Below are positions 43,907 to 51,806 of a stretch of DNA of 51,806 nt, one piece after another. Under the pieces are notes generated by a model, which was not told the origin of the DNA, searched no databases, and saw only the letters and a list, made by a program, of their open reading frames with translations. Made by a program: the position numbers and the translations under genes. The DNA is from Chlamydiota bacterium. GTDB lineage: Bacteria; Chlamydiota; Chlamydiia; Chlamydiales; Parachlamydiaceae. Position 1 is the stretch's first letter, and every line of letters begins with the position of its first letter. The stretch covers positions 1-51,806 of the forward strand of contig JABDGJ010000004.1 in the NCBI GenBank assembly GCA_013286075.1, written 5' to 3'.

Positions 43907-45874
43907 ATGGAGCTGATTAGCTTTCTCTATATTATTTTTGCTGTATTGGGCTTAAGCTTTTTGATTTTTATTCACGAGTTGGGTCATTACTATATGGCCC
44001 GGCGAGTAGGAATGAAAGTCGAAACCTTTTCAATCGGGTTTGGAAGGCCCCTGTATTCCTGGGAAAAGAATGGCGTCCGTTGGCAGATTGGATGGCTCCT
44101 ATTCGGAGGGTATGTAAAAATTGCAGGGATGGATACAACAGGCCAACAAAAAAACTTATACGAAATTCCCGATGGTTTTTTTTCCAAGCGTCCTCTTGAA
44201 CGGATTGCTGTTGCTGCCATGGGTCCTCTAGCGAATATTCTTTTTGCTGTTGTCGCTTTTTCAGCTTTGTGGTTTTTCGGGGGAAGAGACAAGAATTATG
44301 GAGAATATACGCATAAGATTGGATGGATAGATCCCAAATCAGAGCTCTATGCAAAAGGAATTCGTCCAGGCGATGAGATTATTTCTTATAATGGAGAAGA
44401 GTTGCAAAGTGCAAAAGACCACATTTCAGCACCAATGACTTCCCCTCCTCAAATTCAAGTCGATGGATACCACGTTAATTTTCAAACAAAGGCAAAAACA
44501 CCTTTTCATTATAGTGTCAGGACCTATCTTCATCCTAATGCACTAGAGAAGGGAGTTGTTACAGCAGGCATCTTGCAACCAGCGAATTATGTTTTATACA
44601 GCAAGTATACGCAAGGAAAAGAAAATGTATTGCCCCCTGGTTCTCCTATGGAAGATAGCGGCATTCAGTATGGAGATCGGATCGTGTGGGTAGATGGAGT
44701 CCCCATTTATTCCTCGCAAGAATTGTCCCATGTGCTCAATGACAATCGAGTATTATTGACTATACAGCGTGGACAGGAAACTTTGCTCCGCCGCGTTCCT
44801 CGAGTAGAAGTAGAAGAATTTCACTTGGATCCCCAATTTCGAGAAGAATTAATTGATTGGCAATTTGAGGCAGAATTAAACGGAGTTAAAATTCGGAAAT
44901 TGTATGCCATCCCTTATGATCTCGACAATGAAGGTACTGTGGAAGGTTTGGTCAAATTTATCGATCAAGAAAAAGAGCAAGAAGCTTTTCCTGCTATCCC
45001 TTCTTCTGTTCTTGAAACCCCTTTAGAAAGGGGAGATAAAATCTTGGCTGTCGATGGAATTCCCATCAAGTATTCATATGAAATCTTGTTGCACTTACAA
45101 AACAGACATGTCAACATTATCGTACAGCGGGATCTGGCTCTCGGAAAGATGATTTCTTATCAAGAAGCAGATGCGCAATTTGATCGGCAATTTGACCCCC
45201 AGGATTTACAAAAAATCAGCAGCCACATCGGCCTTCGTTCTGTTCCTCTTTCTGAAGGAAATCTCCACCTTTTGTCATTGGTTATCCCCAAAATGAGAAA
45301 GGATTTTATATTGACTCCAGAAAATCAAATTCAACTGGAAGAAGAATGGAAAGAACAAAATAGAGAAATTGACAACATTGAAGATCCAGAAAAACGGGCG
45401 CTTGCTCGGCACCAATTACAAGGTTTGAATAACCAGTTTTTACTTGGGTTGCCCGCTATTCAAGATGTCCGGGTGAAATACAACCCTAGCCCTCTGCAAT
45501 TATTCACGAATGTTTTTGAGGAAGTTAAACGTACTCTCACTGCTCTCTTAACAGGCTCTTTGAATCCTAAATGGATGAGCGGTCCAATCGGTATTGTACA
45601 AGTAGTTCACGATTATTCAATGGTCAGCCTAAAAGAAGCTCTCTTTTGGCTTGGAGCGATTAGCTTGAATTTAGGACTCTTAAATTTGCTTCCTCTTCCT
45701 GTATTAGACGGAGGGACAATTTGCTTCTCTCTTTACGAATGGATCACTGGAAAACGTTTGAAAACAAAAACACTAGAAAAGTTTATTATCCCTTTTGCTT
45801 TATTACTGATCGGTTTCTTTATCTTTTTAACCTATCACGACCTGACTCGCCTTTTCGGCCATTGGACTCATTAA
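43907..45874 (+). CDS. rseP: Site-2 zinc metalloprotease RseP-like
   Basis: 655 residues, intramembrane protease cleaving transmembrane segments of regulatory proteins. The HEXXH zinc motif is FIHELGHYYMARR (H23, E24, H27); GFGRPLYSW, FGGYVKIAGMD and the C-terminal LNLLPLPVLDGG (third zinc ligand) complete the M50B signature. Two PDZ-like segments (PGDEIISYNGEEL, YGDRIVWVDGVPIY, and a third GDKILAVDGIPI) lie between the catalytic helices, and this periplasmic part is longer than in E. coli RseP. It follows the ytg operon, as the Chlamydia homologue yaeL (CT072) nearly does (dxr intervenes there from memory). Confidence 0.94.
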   Translation: MELISFLYIIFAVLGLSFLIFIHELGHYYMARRVGMKVETFSIGFGRPLYSWEKNGVRWQIGWLLFGGYVKIAGMDTTGQQKNLYEIPDGFFSKRPLERIAVAAMGPLANILFAVVAFSALWFFGGRDKNYGEYTHKIGWIDPKSELYAKGIRPGDEIISYNGEELQSAKDHISAPMTSPPQIQVDGYHVNFQTKAKTPFHYSVRTYLHPNALEKGVVTAGILQPANYVLYSKYTQGKENVLPPGSPMEDSGIQYGDRIVWVDGVPIYSSQELSHVLNDNRVLLTIQRGQETLLRRVPRVEVEEFHLDPQFREELIDWQFEAELNGVKIRKLYAIPYDLDNEGTVEGLVKFIDQEKEQEAFPAIPSSVLETPLERGDKILAVDGIPIKYSYEILLHLQNRHVNIIVQRDLALGKMISYQEADAQFDRQFDPQDLQKISSHIGLRSVPLSEGNLHLLSLVIPKMRKDFILTPENQIQLEEEWKEQNREIDNIEDPEKRALARHQLQGLNNQFLLGLPAIQDVRVKYNPSPLQLFTNVFEEVKRTLTALLTGSLNPKWMSGPIGIVQVVHDYSMVSLKEALFWLGAISLNLGLLNLLPLPVLDGGTICFSLYEWITGKRLKTKTLEKFIIPFALLLIGFFIFLTYHDLTRLFGHWTH

Positions 45875-45880
45875 TTGCGC

Positions 45881-46378
45881 TTAATCATAGAACAGCTCAG
45901 GAAATTCTGTTGCTGCAAATAATGCAGCAAATGCCTGATTTTCCTCTTCTATTTCTTCATCTGTTTTTGGAATGTACTCATACTTTGAAGCCGAATCAGA
46001 TTTTTCGTATGGAGCAGCGGGTCTTTCATATTTTTCAAGTGGGTCGTTGTTATCTTGGGTGGGTTCCGAATTGTGGGGTTTTTTATAGAATTTAGTTAAA
46101 TAAATTCCTGTAATGGTAGCAAGACATGCCCATCCGACAGGAGTTGTTGTGAGAAAAGTAAGAACAGAAACTCCAAATCCAATTACTCCAATTGCTGAGC
46201 TAATTGCACTCCAAAGAAAGCTAATTACAGAATAAAAAAGATAGGAGATTGTAAGAATAACTGCGGCAGATATTTTTGGATACTTCTGTACAGTTTCACA
46301 AATATCTACTTCACAAATCAGTTTATTTTTTATTTCCCCTAGTATTGGTCCTGCCTGCCGGCTTATTGCTTCTAACAT
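45881..46378 (-). CDS. Unknown Inc-like membrane protein
   Basis: 165 residues. Residues ~36-95 form a hydrophobic hairpin region: about 37-57 (ISAAVILTISYLFYSVISFLW) and 62-95 with small polar breaks, followed by a soluble acidic tail rich in Glu, Asp, Pro and Tyr (to 165). There is no signal peptide. Two close hydrophobic lobes with a cytosolic-type acidic tail is the classic look of a chlamydial Inc/T3S substrate, but may equally be an inner-membrane protein. It is convergent with rseP (6 bases between stops). Confidence 0.72.
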   Translation of the reverse strand: MLEAISRQAGPILGEIKNKLICEVDICETVQKYPKISAAVILTISYLFYSVISFLWSAISSAIGVIGFGVSVLTFLTTTPVGWACLATITGIYLTKFYKKPHNSEPTQDNNDPLEKYERPAAPYEKSDSASKYEYIPKTDEEIEEENQAFAALFAATEFPELFYD

Positions 46379-46524
46379 AATTAACTAACCAATTATTTAA
46401 TTAAAAAACTATTAATGATTAAACCATATTTATTAATTTATTTCAATTATTAATTTAAGATTTATTAATTAAAATTATATTTATAATTGATTACTGTAGT
46501 TATTAATAAGTTAAGAGGGTGTAA
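46379..46524. other. AT-rich intergenic region upstream of the Inc-like gene
   Basis: Almost entirely A and T, with many ATTAATT/AATTAAT runs, between the minus-strand gene and MITE-like element 3. Presumably holds the promoter of the gene at 45881-46378. No gene is visible. Confidence 0.5.
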
Positions 46525-46755
46525 TAGACCTCTTGGCATAACCCCTTCTCGTGCCCGCGTGCGTGCCCGTGCCCCTGCCCGAAAAAATTGGTATACCAAC
46601 ACCTCTATGACTTTCTTCTCTGTAACCTATGTGGGCTTCCTTTGTGTTACCTATGTGACTTTCCTACCTTCCCTACCCTGACTTTCTTACCGAAAGTTCG
46701 GGCAGGGGCACGGGCACGCACGCGGGCAGGGGTTGTTGGTTATGCAAGAGGTCTA
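46525..46755. mobile_element. MITE-like palindromic element 3, most complete copy
   Basis: 231 bases with both ends intact: TAGACCTCTTGGCATAACC at the left and TTATGCAAGAGGTCTA at the right. Inner arms GTGCCCGCGTGCGTGCCCGT / ACGGGCACGCACGCGGGCA are complementary, and between them are two copies of a ~23-base unit ending GTAACCTATGTGGG and GTTACCTATGTGAC. No open frame. Flanks read AA|TAGACC and GGTCTA|ATA, compatible with a TA target duplication. Confidence 0.8.
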
Positions 46756-46806
46756 ATATAGAATAGATGTTGTAAGAATTTTTTGAAGCAGTTAGGCTGA
46801 ATATCT

Positions 46807-47751
46807 ATGAAACGTTTTTTGGCATTTCTTCTTCTCGTTATTTTGGCTGTTCTTTTCTATCTTTTTTATTTTCTTGATCATGCCCAACGATTGGATTTGC
46901 ACACGCATCTTGTGAAGTACCCCCCCTTCTCTTGGTTTATGAGATCCCAAGCGGATTCTACTTCCTTAGAGATCTATGGCAATGTCGATATCCGACAGGT
47001 GGATCTTGGATTCAGAGTAAACGGAAGAGTGCAAGCGATGCTCTTTGAGGAGGGAAATTTCGTTCCTCAAGGGAAACTGATGGCTTTCTTGGACAAGCAA
47101 CCTTATGTCGATTTAGTTCGAGAGGAAAAAGCCAGAATAGAATCTACTCGAGTGTCATTAGAAAATGCAAATAAGCTTGTAGGGAGAAGAGGAAAGCTAT
47201 TGGGAACAGGAGGAATTTCTCCACAAGAAGTCGACGATGCGATTTCGTCTCGAGATGTATTTGCAGCGACCCTTACACTAAACGAAGCTTCTCTTGGTGT
47301 CGCAGAAACAAACTTGCAAGATACGGAATTGTATAGCCCTTCAGATGGAATTCTTCTTACTAGAATTCGGGAACCCGGGACGGTTGTCAGAGAGTCTGAT
47401 CCGATTTACACTCTCTCCATTCTTTCTCCTGTTTGGGTTAGAACCTATGTGACTGAACGACAACTTGGGTTAATTGCTCCTGATATGCCAGTTGAGATTT
47501 ATACGGATATTCCTGGTGGTATTGTGTATCGCGGTCATATCGGTTTTATTTCTCCTGTCGCGGAATTTACTCCAAAGACAGTAGAGACCACTCAACTCCG
47601 AACAGACCTCGTGTATCGCCTCCGAGCCATTGTGGATAATCCAGACTATGCTTTAAAACAAGGAATGCCAGTCACAGTAAAAATTCCAGACACAAACCCT
47701 CGTCCATCGTCACAAGTATGGGAGCCTGCAAATGCCAGCTCCCTTCGTTGA
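46807..47751 (+). CDS. Membrane fusion (HlyD-family) protein of an ABC efflux system, YbhG-like
   Basis: 314 residues: an N-terminal transmembrane helix (about 4-24), then the first half of the lipoyl domain (LEIYGNVDIRQVDLGFRVNGRVQAMLFEEG), a coiled-coil hairpin (about 108-178), the second lipoyl half (YSPSDGILLTRIREPGTVV) and a beta-barrel domain (VWVRTYVTERQLGLIAP). This is the periplasmic adaptor that links an inner membrane ABC exporter with an outer membrane channel. It overlaps the next gene by 20 bases; downstream genes complete a YbhGFSR-type exporter. A TolC-like partner is not in the window. Confidence 0.92.
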   Translation: MKRFLAFLLLVILAVLFYLFYFLDHAQRLDLHTHLVKYPPFSWFMRSQADSTSLEIYGNVDIRQVDLGFRVNGRVQAMLFEEGNFVPQGKLMAFLDKQPYVDLVREEKARIESTRVSLENANKLVGRRGKLLGTGGISPQEVDDAISSRDVFAATLTLNEASLGVAETNLQDTELYSPSDGILLTRIREPGTVVRESDPIYTLSILSPVWVRTYVTERQLGLIAPDMPVEIYTDIPGGIVYRGHIGFISPVAEFTPKTVETTQLRTDLVYRLRAIVDNPDYALKQGMPVTVKIPDTNPRPSSQVWEPANASSLR

Positions 47752-49456
47752 AATAGCGCAATTGTCAAAAAGTTTTGACCCGAAGAAAAGTCCTGCTCTT
47801 TCTCAGATCAATTGCCTCCTTCCTCAAGGGAAGATGATCGGGATTGTCGGACCCGATGGGGCGGGGAAAACAACACTTATTCGATTGATGGCCGGCCTTC
47901 TTCTTCCTTCGCAGGGAACAATACAGATTGCTGGTTTGGATACAGTGCGCGATGCAGAAGCTCTCCATTTCATGATTGGGTATATGCCTCAAAAATTTGG
48001 GTTGTATGAAGATCTCACAGTTATACAAAACCTTATCTTATATGCAAATTTGCGAGGGGTTCTTGGAGAAGAAAGAAAACAAGCCTTTGAAAAGCTTCTT
48101 TCTTTTACATCTTTAGGGTCTTTTACTGATCGATTGGCTGGGAATCTTTCAGGAGGGATGAAACAAAAATTGGGATTGGCATGTGCGCTGATCCAAAAGC
48201 CCTCTCTCTTATTACTCGATGAACCAAGTGTAGGAGTGGATCCCATTTCGAGGCGGGAATTATGGAAAATGGTCTCACAATTGCTCACAGAAGGAATTTC
48301 TGCTATTTGGAGTACTTCTTATCTCGATGAAGCCGAAAAATGCGATGAGGTTCTTCTTCTCAATGAGGGAAATCTTTTATATCAAGGGCCACCTCAAGAG
48401 CTTTGCAAAACGGTAGAAGGGAGAACATTCAAAATATCTCACTTTGAGGAAAATGGACGAAAAATGCTTTCGATGGTCTTACGGCAGCCGATGATTATGG
48501 ATGCTGTCATTCAGGGAACCGATATCCGTTTTTTAACGAAAAAAGCGAATTCTTCCTTAGATATTTCTTCTTTTATACATCCAGAAAAAATAAAAATCGA
48601 AAAAATCCGTCCCCGCTTTGAAGATGCTTTTATCAATATGCTTGGAGGAGGGCCTGGAGGCTGGTCTTCGTTAGCTGAAACAATTACCCTTTCTCCTGCT
48701 GAGATGGGAAAGGTCGTTGTAGAAGCAAAAGGACTTGTCAAACGTTTTGGCAATTTTACAGCGGCGGACAACATTACTTTTACAATTCGGCGAGGAGAAA
48801 TTTTTGGTTTATTAGGTCCTAATGGAGCTGGGAAATCAACTACGTTTAAAATGATGTGTGGGTTATTAAAACCGAATGCGGGAGTTGCCTATATCAATGG
48901 CGTTAATCTGTTGACAGCCTCAGCTGAGGCACGCTCTCATATTGGATATATGGCGCAAAAATTTTCTTTATACGGAAACTTAAGCGTACAGCAAAATTTG
49001 GTTTTTTTTTCAGGAATCTATGACGTACCAAAAAAATTTCGACGAGAAAGAATGGAAGAAATGATCAAAATATTTGGTTTAGAGCCATTCTTGCAAGAAT
49101 CGGCAGAAAACCTTCCATTGGGATTTAAACAGCGACTCGCTCTAGCTTGCTCTTTGATGCATAGACCCGAAGTTCTTTTTTTGGATGAACCAACTTCTGG
49201 AGTGGATCCTATCACTCGAAGGGAGTTTTGGAACCACATCAATGGACTTGTTGAAAAAGGGGTTACTATCATGGTAACAACTCATTTCATGGACGAAGCG
49301 GAATATTGCGATACCATTGGACTTGTTTATAAAAGTCACCTTATTGCTCTTGGTACTTCTCAAGAGCTCAAACAACGAGTTCGTTCAAAAAAGAACCCGG
49401 ACCCGACTTTAGAAGACTGTTTTATTCGGTTGATCGAGCAATATGATGAAAAATAA
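47732..49456 (+). CDS. Duplicated ABC transporter ATP-binding protein, YbhF-like
   Basis: 574 residues with two nucleotide-binding domains. NBD1: Walker A GPDGAGKTT (40-48; Asp where Asn is usual), signature LSGGMKQKL, Walker B LLLDEPSVGVDP, and a degenerate H-loop region (STSYLDEAEKCDE) with Ser-Thr-Ser in place of H. NBD2 (from about 333): GPNGAGKST, LPLGFKQRL as an altered signature, FLDEPTSGVDP and TTHFMDEAEYCD with intact His. Such asymmetric NBDs are characteristic of YbhF-type proteins. It powers the two permeases downstream. Overlaps both neighbours. Confidence 0.94.
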   Translation: MPAPFVEIAQLSKSFDPKKSPALSQINCLLPQGKMIGIVGPDGAGKTTLIRLMAGLLLPSQGTIQIAGLDTVRDAEALHFMIGYMPQKFGLYEDLTVIQNLILYANLRGVLGEERKQAFEKLLSFTSLGSFTDRLAGNLSGGMKQKLGLACALIQKPSLLLLDEPSVGVDPISRRELWKMVSQLLTEGISAIWSTSYLDEAEKCDEVLLLNEGNLLYQGPPQELCKTVEGRTFKISHFEENGRKMLSMVLRQPMIMDAVIQGTDIRFLTKKANSSLDISSFIHPEKIKIEKIRPRFEDAFINMLGGGPGGWSSLAETITLSPAEMGKVVVEAKGLVKRFGNFTAADNITFTIRRGEIFGLLGPNGAGKSTTFKMMCGLLKPNAGVAYINGVNLLTASAEARSHIGYMAQKFSLYGNLSVQQNLVFFSGIYDVPKKFRRERMEEMIKIFGLEPFLQESAENLPLGFKQRLALACSLMHRPEVLFLDEPTSGVDPITRREFWNHINGLVEKGVTIMVTTHFMDEAEYCDTIGLVYKSHLIALGTSQELKQRVRSKKNPDPTLEDCFIRLIEQYDEK

Positions 49457-50615
49457 ACCTCTTACGCAACCTCATTTGCAGGCGAATACACAAGAAGGAA
49501 AATGGAGAAGAATTCGAGCCTTAATCGTGAAAGAATTTTTGCAAATTTCCCGGGATTTGAGTAGTTTTCTCATTTGTTTTGTTTTGCCATTATTGCTGAT
49601 GTTTATTTATGGATTTGGAGTTTCTTTAGATTTGGATCATATTCGAATTGGCCTTGTCTTAGAAGACACCTCGCCTGATGCACAAAGCTTTGCCAATTCA
49701 ATCACAAACTCTCCCTATTTTGATGCAAAGATTGCAAGGGATCGGAGAAGCTTCGAAGAGGATATTATTCGAGGGAAAATTCGTGCGATTGTCGTCATTC
49801 CTTCCTATTTTTCTTCATTTAGAAATAGACCCGATCAAATTGCCCCTATCCAAATCATTGCTGATGGAAGTGAGCCAAATACAGCCACATTTGTACAAAA
49901 TTATCTGACAGGTGTTTGGTCAAATTGGCTACAACAAGAATCGGTGAGTAGTCACTTGCAAGGACTGCCACGAGTTCGATCACAACCCCGTTTTTGGTAT
50001 AATGAAGAGCTAGTGAGCCGCAATTTTTTGATTCCTGGATCTCTTGCGATCATCATGACCTTAATCGGAACACTGCTCACAGCTCTTGTCGTGGCAAGAG
50101 AGTGGGAACGGGGAACAATGGAAGCCTTGATGGCAACTCCTGTGACTATTTTTGAAATTTTAATAGGAAAATTAGTTCCCTATTTTATTCTTGGAATGAC
50201 CTCGATGACCATGTGTGTCATTATTGCGGTCTTTTTTTACGATATTCCGTTTCGAGGCTCGTTTCTTGCTTTGACGGTTGTTGCTTCCATTTTCTTATTT
50301 TCTGCACTTGGTATTGGTTTTCTAATTTCGACAATTGCGAGAAACCAATTTGTGGCTGCACAAAGTGCAATGGCTGCCGCTTTTTTGCCAGGTTTTATTC
50401 TCTCAGGATTCATTTTTGAAATCGCGAGTATGCCTTTTCCAATCCAATTACTTACTCGATTTATTTCCGCTCGCTATTTTGTTTCCAGTTTACAGACATT
50501 ATTTTTAGTAGGAAATATTTGGAGCTTACTCATTCCTAATATATTGTCCATGCTGGCGATTGGAATTTTTTTCTTTTTTTGGACATCAAAAAGAATTGCC
50601 AAAAGATTGGATTAA
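49443..50615 (+). CDS. ABC-2 type efflux permease, YbhS-like
   Basis: 390 residues: N-terminal helix, a large extracytoplasmic domain (about 55-210), then five helices with the ABC-2 pattern AREWERGTMEALMATPVTIFEILIGKLVPYF and GFILSGFIFEIASMP. One of two permeases of the exporter. It overlaps the ATPase by 14 bases. The stop codon is immediately followed by MITE-like element 4, so the last residues (KRIAKRLD) lie right at the insertion point and the original end may have differed. Confidence 0.93.
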   Translation: MMKNKPLTQPHLQANTQEGKWRRIRALIVKEFLQISRDLSSFLICFVLPLLLMFIYGFGVSLDLDHIRIGLVLEDTSPDAQSFANSITNSPYFDAKIARDRRSFEEDIIRGKIRAIVVIPSYFSSFRNRPDQIAPIQIIADGSEPNTATFVQNYLTGVWSNWLQQESVSSHLQGLPRVRSQPRFWYNEELVSRNFLIPGSLAIIMTLIGTLLTALVVAREWERGTMEALMATPVTIFEILIGKLVPYFILGMTSMTMCVIIAVFFYDIPFRGSFLALTVVASIFLFSALGIGFLISTIARNQFVAAQSAMAAAFLPGFILSGFIFEIASMPFPIQLLTRFISARYFVSSLQTLFLVGNIWSLLIPNILSMLAIGIFFFFWTSKRIAKRLD

Positions 50616-50780
50616 TAGACCTCTTTCGAAGCTCGCTTTGTATGGGAAAATTGCTTTTTTTTGAACAGATTTGTTGATAAATTTTGAGAGCATATGTTTA
50701 CATACGGTCGAAAAATTTAGCAATAAAGATGCCAAAAAAAAGAAATTTTAGCGTGCAAATGGAGTTTCGAAAGAGGTCTA
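50616..50780. mobile_element. MITE-like element 4 inside the efflux operon
   Basis: 165 bases bounded by perfect 15-base inverted repeats TAGACCTCTTTCGAA / TTCGAAAGAGGTCTA. The terminal TAGACCTCTT is shared with elements 1-3, but the interior is different: AT-rich, no GC-rich arms. Flanks ATTAA|TAGACC and GGTCTA|ATT. It exactly fills the gap between two permease genes. No coding capacity. Confidence 0.8.
50771..50777 (+). promoter_or_regulatory. Ribosome-binding site supplied by the element's terminal repeat
   Basis: AAGAGGT in the right terminal repeat lies 6 bases before the ATG at 50784, a good Shine-Dalgarno match and spacing. It is part of the mobile element rather than of the gene's own leader. 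Confidence 0.55.
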
Positions 50781-50783
50781 ATT

Positions 50784-51806
50784 ATGTGGAATCGAATTCT
50801 TGCTCTTATTCACAAAGAAATTCTCGCTGTATGGCGAGATAAAAAAAGTAGAAGCATGCTCATCGTTCCCCCTCTTCTACAACTACTGATCTTTGCCTAT
50901 GCAGCCACACTAGATGTAAAAAACGTTCCGATAGGGATCTTGAATAGAGATTATGGCGCCGAATCCTATGAACTTCTCCAACGATTTCATGGCTCTCCCA
51001 CGTTTAATCGGATCATTTATTTGCATTCGGTCGATGAAATTACCTCTATGATTGATAACCAAGAGGTGGCAATGGTCATCCACATCGACGAACAATTTTC
51101 TAGAAATTTGCGGGCAAATAAAAATGCTGATGTCCAACTCATCTTAGATGGGAGGAAATCAAACACGACCCAAGTCGTACAAGGATATGCTGCAAGTATT
51201 ATCAATACCTTCAGTCAAGATTTTGCTTCCCGCGTTTCGATCAAAGAACAAAATACCCAATTATTTCCTCGGAATTGGTTCAATCCCAATCTCTTATACT
51301 ATTGGTTTAATGTTCCGAATCTATCGGGAGTTCTTACCATGCTCATCGGTTTGACAGTCACGGCTTTATCAGTTGCCCGTGAAAGAGAATTAGGAACGTA
51401 TGATCAATTATTGGTATCTCCTTTGCGTCCGTCTGAAATTTTAATCGGAAAAATGGTTCCCGCTCTATTTATTGGGGTAGCAGAGGGAACTGTAATTATT
51501 TCTGCCGCTGTATTTGTGTTTGGCATTCCGTTTATTGGATCCCTTCCACTGCTATACCTAAGTATTCTTCTATCATAGGAGTAGGACTGTTTATCTCTTC
51601 TCTTTCAAAAAACCAACAACAAGCGATTTTGGGATCATTTGTATTTATGACACCTGCAGTTACATTGTCAGGATATGCAACGCCCATCGAAAATATGCCC
51701 TACTGGTTACAACAACTTACGTTGCTCAATCCATTGCGCTACTATCTTGTAATAGTGAAGGGAATATTTTTGAAAGATATGCCTCCTCATATTGTATTTG
51801 AAAATT
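50784..51806 (+). pseudogene. ABC-2 type efflux permease, YbhR-like, frameshifted and 3'-truncated by window edge
   Basis: The first ~264 residues match the second ABC-2 permease: N-terminal helix, extracytoplasmic domain, then VTALSVARERELGTYDQLLVSPLRPSEILIGKMVPALFIG. A TAG at 51576-51578 ends the frame after LLYLSILLS. The following bases in the frame starting at 51575 continue with the expected C-terminal half (IGVGLFISSLSKNQQQA, then PAVTLSGYATPIENMPYWLQQ, LNPLRYYLVIVKGIFLKDMP) to the window end. So a frame change lies at about 51560-51578. Aligned by eye with the neighbouring permease, about 3-4 residues plus one base seem to be missing there, which fits a small deletion better than a one-base read error. 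Confidence 0.75.

Noticed and set aside
51560..51580. Programmed -1 frameshift in the last permease
   Set aside because: No slippery heptamer or downstream hairpin is evident, and about three to four residues appear to be missing compared with the sister permease.

Overview
The window reads as a chromosomal segment of an environmental (Parachlamydiales-type) member of the Chlamydiae, an AT-rich obligate intracellular bacterium. The evidence is the combination of three nucleotide-transporter (NTT, ATP/ADP translocase family) genes, a homologue of the chlamydial developmental regulator Euo, an iron ABC operon whose permease is fused to a DtxR-like repressor (YtgCR type), a single secD-secF fusion, a Tsp-type tail-specific protease, and gene neighbourhoods that from memory match Chlamydia (gltX-euo-recJ-secDF; ytgABCD followed by a site-2 protease; tsaE beside dnaQ). 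Retention of cytochrome bo oxidase, PdxST and many unknown membrane proteins fits amoeba-associated lineages better than Chlamydia itself. Genus cannot be decided from sequence reading alone.

Layout. 1-2378: end of a cytochrome o oxidase operon (cyoB partial, cyoC, cyoD) with a terminator. 2473-5640: three lineage-specific genes (two-hydrophobic-lobe Inc-like protein, kinase-fold-like protein with membrane tail, methyltransferase-like protein). 5648-8855, minus: methyltransferase, HAF-repeat secreted protein, FSA/transaldolase-type aldolase, tiny membrane ORF. 9234-11006, minus: argS. 11130-16411: compact operon (chlamydial unknown, tsaE, engB, dnaQ-like, pdxS, pdxT, MFS). 16468-17715: membrane protein with an ADP-ribosyltransferase-like domain. 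17791-22438: pgk and two NTT genes. 22439-22683: an unusual nested palindrome upstream of gltX. 22684-26654: gltX, pgsA, convergent tsp. 27053-30636: euo homologue, tandem duplicated unknowns, recJ. 30919-37426: NTT (Npt1-like) and secDF. 37696-38223: unknown. 38569-43820: Mrp-DUF971 and the ytgABCD-like metal operon. 43907-46378: rseP and an Inc-like protein. 46807-end: YbhGFSR-type efflux operon, last gene frameshifted and running off the window.

How the genes work together. NTTs import host nucleotides/energy, the Ytg system imports iron and carries its own repressor, RseP and Tsp handle envelope/regulatory proteolysis, SecDF aids export, and Euo is expected to repress late developmental genes. 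The least explained material is a family of MITE-like palindromic elements sharing TAGACCTCTT ends (32518, 37470, 46525, 50616), one of which appears to supply the ribosome-binding site of the next gene; the alternative-folding palindrome in front of gltX; and several candidate effectors (ART-like, kinase-like, Inc-like). No rRNA, tRNA or CRISPR array was recognised.
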